64,000 bases of DNA from Kribbella jejuensis. GTDB taxonomy: Bacteria > Actinomycetota > Actinomycetes > Propionibacteriales > Kribbellaceae. Below the pieces are notes generated by a model. It saw nothing but the letters and a program-made list of their open reading frames with translations, was not told where the DNA came from and ran no database searches. The stretch is taken from NCBI RefSeq assembly GCF_006715085.1, contig NZ_VFMM01000001.1, positions 3,100,001 to 3,164,000 on the forward strand. The letters run 5' to 3'. Made by a program: the position numbers and the translations under genes. Position 1 is the stretch's first letter. Each line of letters begins with the position of its first letter. This document shows, piece by piece, positions 23,430 to 32,182 of this stretch.

Positions 23430-25715
23430 GTGTTCAGACGGCGACTGAGGCTCTCCGCACTGGCGGGAGCCGGCCTGTTGGTTGCTGCTTCGGCAGCGAC
23501 CTCAGCCGCTCCGGCCAGGTCCGCGCCGAACGACGAACCGGCCGTCCAGGTGACGATCGACGAGTTCGGGCCGGTCGCGCCGAAGCCCGGTCAGCAGGTC
23601 GTGATCAAGGGCCGGGTGACGAACACCAGCTCGGTCACCTTCAATGCCCCGCAGGCGCTGGCTTGTATCGACCGGACCAAGCTGTCCAGCACCTCGGCCC
23701 TGGACTCGATCCCGACCGAGCAGAACCTCCCGATGGACAACCGGGACAGCTGCCGGAACCTGACCAACGACAGCCAGACCTTCCAGCCGTTCGAGCAGCC
23801 GCTGGCCCCGAAGCAGACCGTCGACTTCTCGCTGACCGTGCCGTGGAAGGAATGGGGTATCACCGACCACACCGGCGTGTACGTCGTCGGCGTCACCTTC
23901 CGCGGCGACCCGCCGGACAGCGGCCGGGTGATGGCCGGGCGGGCCCGGATCCTGATGCCGGTGGTCGGCAAGGAGCCGTTGAAGCGGCAGGTCAACACCG
24001 CCCTCGTCGTACCGCTGCGGCACCGCCCGACCCAGCTCGGCGGCCGGAACTTCGCCAACGACGACCTGGCCACGGCGCTCGGCGCGAACGGCTCACTCGG
24101 CCGGTTGCTGGCTCTCGGCCGGGAACGCAAGGTCACCTGGCTGGTCGACCCCGCGATGCTGGACGAGATCCGGCAGATGACCAAGGGGTACGTGATCCTC
24201 GGCCAGAACGGCCAGACCACGACCGGCAGCGGTCAGGCGATCGCGACCGCCTGGCTGAAGGAGTTCGACGCGAGCCGGGCGCGCGGCGACCAGGTCGTGC
24301 TGCTGCCGTACGCCGACCCGGACGTCGCCGGCCTCCTCGATGCGGGCGCCCCGCTGAAGGACCTGGTCAGGCAGGCCCGGACGAAGACCGAGCGATCCGG
24401 CGGCGAACAGTCCCCGACCTTCACCAACGGCCTCTGGCTCGAGGGCGGCGCGGCCGCAAGCCGCTACCTGGGCACCGCGTCCGGCGGTTTCCCGGGCGCC
24501 ACCCCGGACGACCTGAACCTGGTCAGCAGCTCGTCCTGGTCCCGGCGTACCCGCCCGGTCCTCACCAGCACCCCGGTGTACGACATCCGCACGCCGGAAA
24601 GCCCCGATCACGTCGTCCGGACCGTGATCGCGGACTCCTCGCTCACCTACGGCGGCCCGGACCCGGACACCGCCGACAGCCCGCTCCAGGTGCGGCAACG
24701 GTTCGCCGCCGTCACCGCCCTGATCGCGGCCTCGGGCCAGGGCACCGCCTCGGTGGTCGCCGTACCGCCACGCGGGTGGGATCCGGACGGCACGGCGACC
24801 GCGGCGCTCGCGGGCAGCCTGACACTGCGGTGGATCAAGCCGGCCGACGTCAGCACGATCGTCGCGGCTACCCCGAAGCCACAGCTCGCCGACGCCCCGG
24901 TGGCCCCGGTGAAGAACGGCGTACTGTCCGAGTCCCAGCTCGAGAACATCAAGCGTCTCGACAGCGCGACCACCACGATGCAGAACCTGCTGGTCGACCC
25001 CAATCAGCTGCCCGAGGTGATGTTCCAGGCGCTGCTGCGGTCCACCTCGGCGGGCTGGAACGGCTACCGCGACGAGGCCCGGGCCTTCACCGCGATCGAG
25101 CTCGGATCGGCGAGCCAGCAACTCGGCAAGGTGCATCTGTACAACGCCAGTGTGGACCGCGGGCTGCGCAAGGAGATCAAGGTCAATCTGGCGGGCAGCA
25201 ATGGCACCTTCCCGCTGACGATCGTGAACGACACCGACTGGTCGGTCCGCGTCGGCATCGTGGTCACATCGGTGAACCGGACCGACCTGCGGATCAAGAC
25301 ACCGCAGACCGTCGTCCTGCCCCCGAAGGGGAAGTGGACGCCGCGGATCAACGCCAGCGCGGAGCAGAACGGCCTGATCCGGGCCCGGGCCGAGGTGGTG
25401 AACGCGGCCGGCGATCCGGTAGGCAAGCCGCAGGAGATCCTGATCCAGGCCAGTCAGTACGGCAGCGTCGGCTGGATCCTGGTCGGTGCCGCCTGCGCAC
25501 TGCTGTTCGGTACGTCGTTCGTCCGGATCTACCGGCGGGTCCGGATCGAGCGCCGCAACCCGGCGGCGGTCAGCACCACCGAAGCGGCCACCACGACCGA
25601 CGACGCCGAACCGGCCGAGGAATCCCCCGCCCACGATCGCCCGCAGGCGAGCGACGTACCCCCGAAAACGCCGGGTGCGTCACTGAAAGAAGGAGTCGGT
25701 TCGAAGGATGGCTGA
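23430..25715 (+). CDS. DUF6049 family secreted membrane-anchored protein
   Basis: 761-residue protein exported by a signal peptide (LSALAGAGLLVAASAATSA, about residues 8-26). A long extracytoplasmic region follows, opening with an Ig-like strand block (VQVTIDEFGPVAPKPGQQVV) and including a central region with a catalytic-domain-like pattern (TWLVDPAMLDE). One C-terminal helix (about 688-708, WILVGAACALLFGTSFV) and a short acidic cytoplasmic tail end it. It is the conserved gene before murJ in Actinobacteria, overlapping it by eight bases, so a role in wall assembly is inferred, but no activity is known. Confidence 0.88.
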   Translation: MFRRRLRLSALAGAGLLVAASAATSAAPARSAPNDEPAVQVTIDEFGPVAPKPGQQVVIKGRVTNTSSVTFNAPQALACIDRTKLSSTSALDSIPTEQNLPMDNRDSCRNLTNDSQTFQPFEQPLAPKQTVDFSLTVPWKEWGITDHTGVYVVGVTFRGDPPDSGRVMAGRARILMPVVGKEPLKRQVNTALVVPLRHRPTQLGGRNFANDDLATALGANGSLGRLLALGRERKVTWLVDPAMLDEIRQMTKGYVILGQNGQTTTGSGQAIATAWLKEFDASRARGDQVVLLPYADPDVAGLLDAGAPLKDLVRQARTKTERSGGEQSPTFTNGLWLEGGAAASRYLGTASGGFPGATPDDLNLVSSSSWSRRTRPVLTSTPVYDIRTPESPDHVVRTVIADSSLTYGGPDPDTADSPLQVRQRFAAVTALIAASGQGTASVVAVPPRGWDPDGTATAALAGSLTLRWIKPADVSTIVAATPKPQLADAPVAPVKNGVLSESQLENIKRLDSATTTMQNLLVDPNQLPEVMFQALLRSTSAGWNGYRDEARAFTAIELGSASQQLGKVHLYNASVDRGLRKEIKVNLAGSNGTFPLTIVNDTDWSVRVGIVVTSVNRTDLRIKTPQTVVLPPKGKWTPRINASAEQNGLIRARAEVVNAAGDPVGKPQEILIQASQYGSVGWILVGAACALLFGTSFVRIYRRVRIERRNPAAVSTTEAATTTDDAEPAEESPAHDRPQASDVPPKTPGASLKEGVGSKDG

Positions 25716-27354
25716 CCGCACCCTGCGATCCGCGGGGGTGATGGCAGCCGGAACGGTGCTGTCCCGCCTGCTCGGATTCATCCGGATCGCCCTGCTCGCG
25801 GCGGCCATCGGCACCGCGCTGCGCGGCGACATCTTCACCGCCGCGAACACCATCCCGAACAGCCTGTACATCCTGCTGGCCGGCGGGGTGTTCAACACCG
25901 TGCTGGTCCCGCAACTGGTCCGGGCGATCAAGAACCACGACGACGGCGGACAGGACTTCACCAACCGGGTGCTCACCTTCGGCTTCGTCGTGCTCGCCGT
26001 GGTCACGGTCGGCTGCGTGCTGCTGGCGCCGGCGATCGCCGAGCTGTATCTGCCGCCGGAGCTGCACGAGCCGGACCGGGCTTCCGAGCGGGCGTCGATG
26101 GTGATGTTCGTCCGGCTCTGCCTGCCGCAGATCTTCTTCTACGGCGCGTTCGTCCTGGTCGGCCAGGTGCTGAACGCGCGCCGCCGGTTCGGCCCGATGA
26201 TGTGGGCGCCGATCGCGAACAACATCGTGGCGTGCGCGTCGATCGTGATCTTCCTGCTGATCTACCGGACCGGTGACACGCCGCCGACGTACAGCCACGG
26301 CGAGGAACTGCTGCTCGGGCTCGGGCACACGCTCGGGATCGCCGTCCAGCTGCTGGTGCTGCTGCCGTACCTGCGCGCCAGTGGCCACCGGTACCGGGTG
26401 AAGTTCGGACTCCGCGGGACCGGTCTGGGCCACACCGCGCGGCTGGGCCTCTGGACGGTGCTGTTCGTCGCGGTCAACCAGGTCACGCTGGTCGTGGTGA
26501 CGCAGCTCGCGATCGCCGGTAGCGCCTCGGAGGACCCAGGGGCTAAGGCCGGTCTGTTCGCGTACAGCACCGCGATGCTGATCATCCTTGTACCGCACGG
26601 CATCGTCACGGTGTCGCTGGCCACAGCCGCGCTGCCGCAGATGTCCGCGCTGGCGGCCGACGGCGATACGGCCGAGGTGGGCCGGATGTCGGCCAGATCG
26701 ATCCGGCAGACGCTCGCGATCGTGGTCCCGGCGGCGGCCGCGATGATCGCGTTCGCGTACCCGATCGTCTCGCTGATCGCCGGTTACGGCTCCGGCAAGA
26801 ACAACCTGACGCTGATGTCGTACACGCTGATGACGCTCGCGCTCGGGATCGTGCCGTTCACCATCCAGTACTTCCAGCTCCGCACCTTCTACGCCTTCGA
26901 GGACACCCGGACGCCGTTCTTCCTGCAGTGCGTGATCGCGGCCACGAACATCGCGGCCGCGGTGATCGGGGTCCGGGTGCTGCTCGATCAGGCACACCTG
27001 CGGTTCAGCGGCGTGATGCTCGGTGCGGCGTACGCACTGGCGTACCTGGTCGCGGTCCTGCTGTCCCGGCCGGTACTGCGCCGCAAGGTGCCGCGGGTGC
27101 CGGGCGCCGGGATCGGGCTGCCGCTGCTCGCGATGGTGATCGCGGCGGTCGCCGGGGCGGGCTCGGGGAAGATCGTGCTGTGGATCCTGAGCCTGGCGAT
27201 CGACTGGTCCGGACCACTCGGCGCGATCCTGGAACTGGCCGTGGCGGCCGTCGTCATGCTCCCGGTGTACGCCGCGGTGTCGCGGGTACTGCGTATCCAC
27301 GAGGTCAACGATGTGGTGTCCATGGTCACATCGAAGCTGCCGATCCGGCGCTGA
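25708..27354 (+). CDS. murJ: Lipid II flippase MurJ (MviN)
   Basis: Integral membrane protein of 548 residues and about 14 helices that flips lipid II across the membrane for peptidoglycan synthesis. Family features: N-terminal AAGTVLSRLLGFIRIALLAA, AANTIPNSLYILLAGGVFNTVLVPQLV, and the later PHGIVTVSLATAALPQMS and YFQLRTFYAFEDTRTPFF. Unlike mycobacterial MviN it ends after the last helix and has no fused pseudokinase; that part is encoded by the next gene. Start ATG overlaps the DUF6049 gene. Confidence 0.96.
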   Translation: MADRTLRSAGVMAAGTVLSRLLGFIRIALLAAAIGTALRGDIFTAANTIPNSLYILLAGGVFNTVLVPQLVRAIKNHDDGGQDFTNRVLTFGFVVLAVVTVGCVLLAPAIAELYLPPELHEPDRASERASMVMFVRLCLPQIFFYGAFVLVGQVLNARRRFGPMMWAPIANNIVACASIVIFLLIYRTGDTPPTYSHGEELLLGLGHTLGIAVQLLVLLPYLRASGHRYRVKFGLRGTGLGHTARLGLWTVLFVAVNQVTLVVVTQLAIAGSASEDPGAKAGLFAYSTAMLIILVPHGIVTVSLATAALPQMSALAADGDTAEVGRMSARSIRQTLAIVVPAAAAMIAFAYPIVSLIAGYGSGKNNLTLMSYTLMTLALGIVPFTIQYFQLRTFYAFEDTRTPFFLQCVIAATNIAAAVIGVRVLLDQAHLRFSGVMLGAAYALAYLVAVLLSRPVLRRKVPRVPGAGIGLPLLAMVIAAVAGAGSGKIVLWILSLAIDWSGPLGAILELAVAAVVMLPVYAAVSRVLRIHEVNDVVSMVTSKLPIRR

Positions 27355-27457
27355 TCCGGACCGCTTGTGCGTTCGTGCACCACTTGCCGGATCAGTGGGG
27401 CACTAACATGGTGGCTGCGATCAGGCCGCTGGGGCTTCAAGGAGGGCGAGAGACACC

Positions 27458-29110
27458 GTGTCGAACCAGACCGTGAGTCCTGGTGCCCTGCTGGCCGGAC
27501 GGTACCGGATCGCCGAGTTGCTCGCGGAGATCGACGGCGCCCGGGTCTGGCGCGCCGTCGACGAGGTGCTCAGCCGCGCGGTCGTCGTCGACGTCCTGCC
27601 GGTCGGCGACCCGCGGACCAACCTGCTCTTCGACGCCGCCCGCCAGGCCGCCGCGGCGAACGACCCGCGCTTCCTGCGGGTGCTCGACTGCGACATGCAC
27701 GACGGCGTGACGTACTGCGTCCGCGAATGGGCCGGCGGACGCACGCTCGAGCGGATGCTCGGCAGCGGCCCACTCACCGGGCAGCAGGCCGGCTGGCTGG
27801 CCCGTGAGGTGTCCGAGGCCCTCGAGAACCTGCACCGCACCGGCTACGCGCACGGCGCGATCAGCCCGGCGACCGTGGTGGTCACGGACGCGGGGGCGAT
27901 CAAGGTCGTCGGCGTCGCGACCGAGGCGGCGCTGCGCTCGTCCGGCGCGGGTTCCCCCGAGGAGGACGTCCACGCACTCGGTGAACTGCTGTTCGCGTCG
28001 TTGACCGGCCGCTGGCCCGGCCCGGCGCCGGCCTGGGGTCTGCAGCCCGCTCCGGTCGAGCACGGCCGGCTGTTGAGCCCGCGCCAGGTGCGCGCCGGCG
28101 TACCGCGCTCGCTGGACGACATCAGCGACCGGCTGCTCGGCGACCCGCCGCGGCACCACGCCCCGCCGATCACCAGTGCGGCCGGCCTGTCCGCGGCGCT
28201 GTCCGGAGTCGTCGGCAGCTCCCACGAGCCGCCGAACCAGATGGACGAGACCGTCCAGGTCGCCAGCCAGAACGGCAGCATCGACGACGCCACGCAGGTG
28301 GTACCGCAGCCCCCGCCGCCGGCGCTCGACCCGCAGTCGGCGTACGGCTCGGAGTCGAACGGGTACCGCCCGCCGCAACCGGCGTACGAGCCGGCCGGCG
28401 ACACCCGGCCGATCCGCCGCCAGCCGAGCCCGCCGAACGGGAACGGCCGGCGCCGCGACGAGCCGAAGCCGAAGGGCTCGTGGGGTGGCCGGATCCTGAT
28501 CCTACTCGCGATCCTGGCGCTGCTGTCGGTGATCGCGATGGCGCAGTTCCTGCTCAAGGGCGCGATGAACAAGGACCAGGGCAACGGCGCCAACAACGGC
28601 GGCAGCCAGACCAGTGCCCCGCCGCAGACCAGCACGACGCCGTCCAGCACCGGCGGCAAGGCGACGATCGCCTCCGCCAAGGACTTCGACCCCGACGGTG
28701 ACCAGGTCGAGCACCCGAAGGACGTCAAGAACACCTACGACGGCGACCCGTCGACGACCTGGAAGACCCAGTCCTACCGGAACAAGCCGAACCTCGGCGG
28801 TCTGAAGCCGGGCGTCGGCATCTACTACAACCTCGGCGCCAAGACCACCGTGTCGAGCGTCGCGGTCGCGCTCGTCGGCGACGACACCAGCCTGCAGATC
28901 CTGATCCCGGACGGCGACACCACCAAGCCGCCGTCCTCGATCGACGGCTGGAAGCCGCTGGCGACCAAGGAGGACCAGCCCGAGGGTACGGTGAACGTGA
29001 CGCTGCCGGCCGGGACCCAGACGCAGTACGTCCTGGTGTGGCTGACCAAGCTGCCGAAGGTGTCCGACGGTTACCAGGGCACCATCTCGGAGGTCACGAT
29101 CCAGAAATGA
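27458..29110 (+). CDS. Membrane pseudokinase with extracytoplasmic discoidin-like domain
   Basis: 550 residues. Residues about 10-250 have a Ser/Thr-kinase fold but lack all catalytic signatures: the Lys strand is AVVVD (41-45), the HRD motif reads HGA (132-134) in YAHGAISPATV, and DFG reads VGV. A Pro-rich linker, one helix (about 346-366, ILILLAILALLSVIAMAQFLL-type, shown here as ILILLAILALLSVIA) and an exported domain with DGDPSTTWKTQSY and GIYYNLG, resembling F5/8-type modules, follow. The layout equals the C-terminal part of mycobacterial MviN (Rv3910), whose pseudokinase binds FhaA when phosphorylated. Likely regulates MurJ (inference). GTG start with AAGGAGGG upstream; stop overlaps sigM (ATGA). 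Confidence 0.88.
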   Translation: MSNQTVSPGALLAGRYRIAELLAEIDGARVWRAVDEVLSRAVVVDVLPVGDPRTNLLFDAARQAAAANDPRFLRVLDCDMHDGVTYCVREWAGGRTLERMLGSGPLTGQQAGWLAREVSEALENLHRTGYAHGAISPATVVVTDAGAIKVVGVATEAALRSSGAGSPEEDVHALGELLFASLTGRWPGPAPAWGLQPAPVEHGRLLSPRQVRAGVPRSLDDISDRLLGDPPRHHAPPITSAAGLSAALSGVVGSSHEPPNQMDETVQVASQNGSIDDATQVVPQPPPPALDPQSAYGSESNGYRPPQPAYEPAGDTRPIRRQPSPPNGNGRRRDEPKPKGSWGGRILILLAILALLSVIAMAQFLLKGAMNKDQGNGANNGGSQTSAPPQTSTTPSSTGGKATIASAKDFDPDGDQVEHPKDVKNTYDGDPSTTWKTQSYRNKPNLGGLKPGVGIYYNLGAKTTVSSVAVALVGDDTSLQILIPDGDTTKPPSSIDGWKPLATKEDQPEGTVNVTLPAGTQTQYVLVWLTKLPKVSDGYQGTISEVTIQK

Positions 29111-29811
29111 CCGCTCACGTCGACTCGGGCAATCCGCCGCCCCGTCCGGACGTCCCGCGTATCGGCATGAACGAACCCGTGACGCAGGGCGGCGCGCAGC
29201 ATGCCCAGGCGGTCGGCTACGACCAGTTGGACGACCACGAACTGCTCCGGATGCACGTGGCCGGCAACCCGGACACGTTCGGGTTCCTGGTCAAGCGGCA
29301 CCGGGACCGGATGTGGGCGGTCGCGATCCGGACCCTCGGCGAGCCCGAGGAGGCCGCCGACGCGCTCCAGGAGGCGTTCATCTCCGCGTTCCGCCGGGCG
29401 GACTCGTTCCGCGGCGACGCCAAGGTGACCACCTGGCTGCACCGGATCGTGGTGAACGCCTGCCTGGACCGGATCCGCCGCCGGCAGGTCCGCGCCGCCG
29501 ATCCACTGCCGGAGGACGAGGACCGCGCCGCCGAACTGGCCGGCCCGGCCGAGGACGACCCGGCCGAGGTCCGGGAACGCCGGATGGACGTGCTGAACGC
29601 CCTCAAGCAGATCAACGAGGACCAGCGCGCCGCACTGGTCCTGGTCGACATGGAGGGGTACTCGATCGAGGAAGCGGCCGCGATCCTGGACTGCGCCCCC
29701 GGTACGGTCAAGTCCCGCTGCGCGCGCGGTCGCGCGAAGCTGCTCCCGCTGCTGCGGCACTGGCAGACGTCGCGGGAAAATTCCACCCCGGAAGCAGTGG
29801 GAACCGAATGA
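29107..29811 (+). CDS. sigM: ECF RNA polymerase sigma factor, SigM-type
   Basis: 234-residue sigma-70 family ECF factor. Region 2: FGFLVKRHRDRMWAVAIRTL with DALQEAFISAFRRAD and the -10-melting segment VTTWLHRIVVNACLDRIRRR; region 4: LVLVDMEGYSIEEAAAILDCAPGTVKSRCARGRAKL. An N-terminal tail of about 35 residues precedes region 2. ATG at 29107 overlaps the pseudokinase stop. The position between murJ/pseudokinase and trxB matches sigM of mycobacteria and Streptomyces, where it acts in oxidative or envelope stress. Held by the anti-sigma factor encoded downstream. Confidence 0.93.
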   Translation: MTAHVDSGNPPPRPDVPRIGMNEPVTQGGAQHAQAVGYDQLDDHELLRMHVAGNPDTFGFLVKRHRDRMWAVAIRTLGEPEEAADALQEAFISAFRRADSFRGDAKVTTWLHRIVVNACLDRIRRRQVRAADPLPEDEDRAAELAGPAEDDPAEVRERRMDVLNALKQINEDQRAALVLVDMEGYSIEEAAAILDCAPGTVKSRCARGRAKLLPLLRHWQTSRENSTPEAVGTE

Positions 29812-29888
29812 ACGGGTACACCGTCGAAGCGGAGTCGCCCGCCTCTGGCGACCGAACGAACGCTGCCTTCGACCCGGAGTTCCTATGA
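29808..29888 (+). CDS. 26-codon ORF coupled by ATGA overlaps at both ends
   Basis: ATG at 29808 overlaps the sigM stop (ATGA) and the stop at 29886 overlaps the start of the next mini-ORF (ATGA). The peptide begins MNGYTVEAESPASG and ends FDPEFL; no domain is visible. It may keep ribosomes moving from sigM to the anti-sigma gene instead of making a functional peptide. Real translation is not proven. Confidence 0.35.
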   Translation: MNGYTVEAESPASGDRTNAAFDPEFL

Positions 29889-29929
29889 ACACGCCGCGCA
29901 CCTCCCGTGAGGAGGCGAGCCCCCGATGA
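29885..29929 (+). CDS. 14-codon ORF linking to the anti-sigma start
   Basis: ATG at 29885 overlaps the stop of the previous mini-ORF, and its own TGA (29927-29929) overlaps the ATG of the anti-sigma gene. The peptide is MNTPRTSREEASPR. Its codons for REEA coincide with GAGGAGG, the likely Shine-Dalgarno of the anti-sigma gene. Possibly only a coupling device. Confidence 0.3.
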   Translation: MNTPRTSREEASPR

Positions 29930-30687
29930 CCGATCCCGGTCTGCCGACCAGCGAGCACCTCGAGCACCTGGACACGGACACGATCGCCGACCTGATCGAG
30001 AACCTGCTGCCTGCCCCCGAGGCGCATCGCGCTCGTGAGCATGTGAAGGCATGCCCGGAGTGCCAGCAGACCTACGACGCCCTGCTGCAGCTGACCGAGG
30101 ACCTGGCCGAGGAGGGGCGCAGCGACATCCCGATACCGACCGAGGTCGCGGAGCACCTGGACGCGGTGATCGTGTCCGAGTCGGTACTGCGCGCCTCCAC
30201 CGTCGGCGTGCACTCGCTGGCACAGATTCGCGAGGAGCCGCGCCGGCACCTGCCGAAGCTGCTCGGCGCGGCTGCCGGTGTGGTGCTGATCGCCGCGCTC
30301 GGCGTCGGTGTCGTGTTCGCCACCAAGGACCAGGCGAACGAGGGTGCCGCATCCACCGACACCAACACCCCGCCGGCCGACACGGTGACGATCAGCAGCA
30401 AGGACATCGGCTCGGCGACCAGGCGCTGGCTGGACCACACGCCGGGCGCGATCCTGCACGGGTCGAACGACGAGCAGTCCTGCGCCCGGGCGTTCGCGGC
30501 CGGCCTGTCGAACTCGAGCCTCCGGCTCGTCCAGCCCGCGAAGGTGGACGGCAAGCGGTCCACGCTGATCGGCCTGCAAGGCCCGACGGCAAGCCAGATC
30601 CAGGTCTTCGCGGTCACCGGATGTAGCAGTCCGGGTGGCGTCGGCACGTCGTTCTACGACACCACGGTGACGCTGAGCAACCGCTGA
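29926..30687 (+). CDS. Zinc-finger transmembrane anti-sigma factor (anti-SigM)
   Basis: 253 residues. The N-terminal anti-sigma zinc-finger motif is His39-x3-Cys43-x2-Cys46 (EHVKACPECQQTYD). One transmembrane helix lies at about 109-131 (LLGAAAGVVLIAALGVGVVFA-type core GVVLIAALGVGVVF). The exported domain of about 120 residues has Cys in DEQSCARAF and VTGCSSPG, possibly a disulfide. It should hold SigM inactive at the membrane. ATG at 29926 has GAGGAGG about ten bases upstream and is also reached by the relay of overlapping mini-ORFs from sigM. Confidence 0.9.
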   Translation: MTDPGLPTSEHLEHLDTDTIADLIENLLPAPEAHRAREHVKACPECQQTYDALLQLTEDLAEEGRSDIPIPTEVAEHLDAVIVSESVLRASTVGVHSLAQIREEPRRHLPKLLGAAAGVVLIAALGVGVVFATKDQANEGAASTDTNTPPADTVTISSKDIGSATRRWLDHTPGAILHGSNDEQSCARAFAAGLSNSSLRLVQPAKVDGKRSTLIGLQGPTASQIQVFAVTGCSSPGGVGTSFYDTTVTLSNR

Positions 30688-30726
30688 TCCGGCAATGCGG
30701 TACAGCGGGCCGTCGATGGGTACCGT

Positions 30727-30754
30727 GGGAATGGTCGGCCTCTAGGATCCGTTG
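30727..30754 (+). promoter_or_regulatory. Sigma-R/SigH-type promoter for trxB-trxA
   Basis: GGGAAT (30727-30732), exactly 18 bases, then GTTG (30751-30754). This matches the GGGAAY-N18-GTT promoter of SigR (Streptomyces) and SigH (mycobacteria), which drives thioredoxin genes under thiol stress. The trxB start lies about 40 bases downstream. Match is exact by eye; activity is inference. Confidence 0.8.
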
Positions 30755-30795
30755 AGTACGACGTATCGATCTCGACGACACCGAGGAACGCCTGA

Positions 30796-31785
30796 ATGAG
30801 CGACTCCACTGTTCGCAATGTCATCATCGTCGGCTCCGGTCCGGCCGGTTACACCGCCGCCGTGTACGCCGCACGCGCGGCGCTGGAGCCGTTGGTGTTC
30901 GAAGGCTCCGTCACCGCCGGTGGCGCGCTGATGAACACCACCGAGGTGGAGAACTTCCCCGGCTTCTCGCAGGGCATCATGGGCCCCGCGCTGATGGACG
31001 AGATGCGCACCCAGGCCGAGCGGTTCGGCGCCGAACTGGTCCCGGACGACGTGATCAAGCTCGACCTGACCGGCAACATCAAGATCGTCACCGACTCCTC
31101 CGGCACCGAGCACCGCGCGAAGGCCGTCATCCTGGCGATGGGCTCCGGCTACCGCAAGCTGGGCCTGCCCGACGAGGACCGCATGTCCGGACACGGCGTG
31201 TCCTGGTGTGCGACGTGTGACGGCTTCTTCTTCCGCGACCAGGAGATCGCGGTCGTCGGCGGTGGCGACTCTGCCGTCGAGGAGGCCACCTTCCTGACCA
31301 AGTTCGCGAAGAAGGTGCACCTGGTGCACCGCCGCGACGAGCTGCGCGCTTCGAAGATCATGGCCGACCGGGCGTTCGCCAACGACAAGCTGGAGTTCCA
31401 GTGGAACTCCGAGGTCGACAAGATCCACGGTGAGGACAAGCTCAGCCACCTGACGCTGAAGGACACCGTTACCGGCGAGACCCGCGAGCTGCCGGCCACC
31501 GGCCTGTTCATCGCGATCGGCCACGACCCGCGCTCGGAGCTGGTCAAGGGCCAGGTCGAGCTGGACGCGGAGGGCTACGTGCTGGTCAAGCCGGACAGCA
31601 CCGCGACCAACCTGCCGGGCGTGTTCGCGGCCGGCGACCTGGTGGACCACACCTACCGGCAGGCGATCACCGCCGCCGGCACCGGTTGTGCCGCCGCGCT
31701 GGACGCCGAGCGCTACCTGGCCACGCTGGAGGACGCGGCGACCGCCGCGGCCGCGGCGGCCACCACTCAGCCAGTCACTGTCTGA
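30796..31785 (+). CDS. trxB: Thioredoxin reductase
   Basis: NADPH-dependent FAD enzyme that reduces thioredoxin in the cytoplasm. 329 residues: FAD motif [16 protein letters not shown] (from about 14), redox pair Cys138-Ala-Thr-Cys141 ([11 protein letters not shown]), NADPH motif [13 protein letters not shown], and C-terminal FAD motif [23 protein letters not shown]. Followed 31 bases later by trxA. Preceded by a GGGAAT-N18-GTT promoter, consistent with induction by thiol oxidation. A short Ala-rich tail extends the C-terminus. Confidence 0.97.
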   Translation: MSDSTVRNVIIVGSGPAGYTAAVYAARAALEPLVFEGSVTAGGALMNTTEVENFPGFSQGIMGPALMDEMRTQAERFGAELVPDDVIKLDLTGNIKIVTDSSGTEHRAKAVILAMGSGYRKLGLPDEDRMSGHGVSWCATCDGFFFRDQEIAVVGGGDSAVEEATFLTKFAKKVHLVHRRDELRASKIMADRAFANDKLEFQWNSEVDKIHGEDKLSHLTLKDTVTGETRELPATGLFIAIGHDPRSELVKGQVELDAEGYVLVKPDSTATNLPGVFAAGDLVDHTYRQAITAAGTGCAAALDAERYLATLEDAATAAAAAATTQPVTV

Positions 31786-31816
31786 AACCGACCCCTCTTT
31801 CGAAGGAGATACGCCC

Positions 31817-32146
31817 GTGGGCGAGAAGATGAACGCTGTCACCGACGCCGAGTTCGACCAGACCGTGCTGAAGAGCGACAAGCCGGTTCTGGTGGACTTC
31901 TGGGCGGAGTGGTGTGGCCCGTGCCGCCAGGTTTCCCCCATCCTGGAGGAACTGAACCAGGACCACGGCGACAAGATCACGTTCCTGAAGATGAACGTGG
32001 ACGAGAACCCGGTCACCCCGAGCAACTACAAGGTCACCGGTATCCCTACCATCAACGTCTACGTGAACGGTGAGCTCGCGAAGTCCATCGTCGGCGCCAA
32101 GCCGAAGGCGGCGCTGCTGAAGGAGCTCGCCGACTTCACTGCCTGA
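31817..32146 (+). CDS. trxA: Thioredoxin
   Basis: 109-residue cytoplasmic dithiol protein with the active site WAEWCGPCR (Cys33, Cys36) and cis-Pro in TGIPTINVYVNG. GTG at 31817 is preceded by GAAGGAGAT with ideal spacing; the longer open frame upstream lies over the end of trxB and is not coding. Co-transcribed with trxB and partner of its product. Confidence 0.97.
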   Translation: MGEKMNAVTDAEFDQTVLKSDKPVLVDFWAEWCGPCRQVSPILEELNQDHGDKITFLKMNVDENPVTPSNYKVTGIPTINVYVNGELAKSIVGAKPKAALLKELADFTA

Positions 32147-32182
32147 GTTGCCCCCGCCACACGGCAAGGAGTTGGACCTCTG

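Noticed and set aside
23502..24220. Leftward frames inside the DUF6049 gene
   Set aside because: Shadows of a well-supported coding gene; no start signals or domains.
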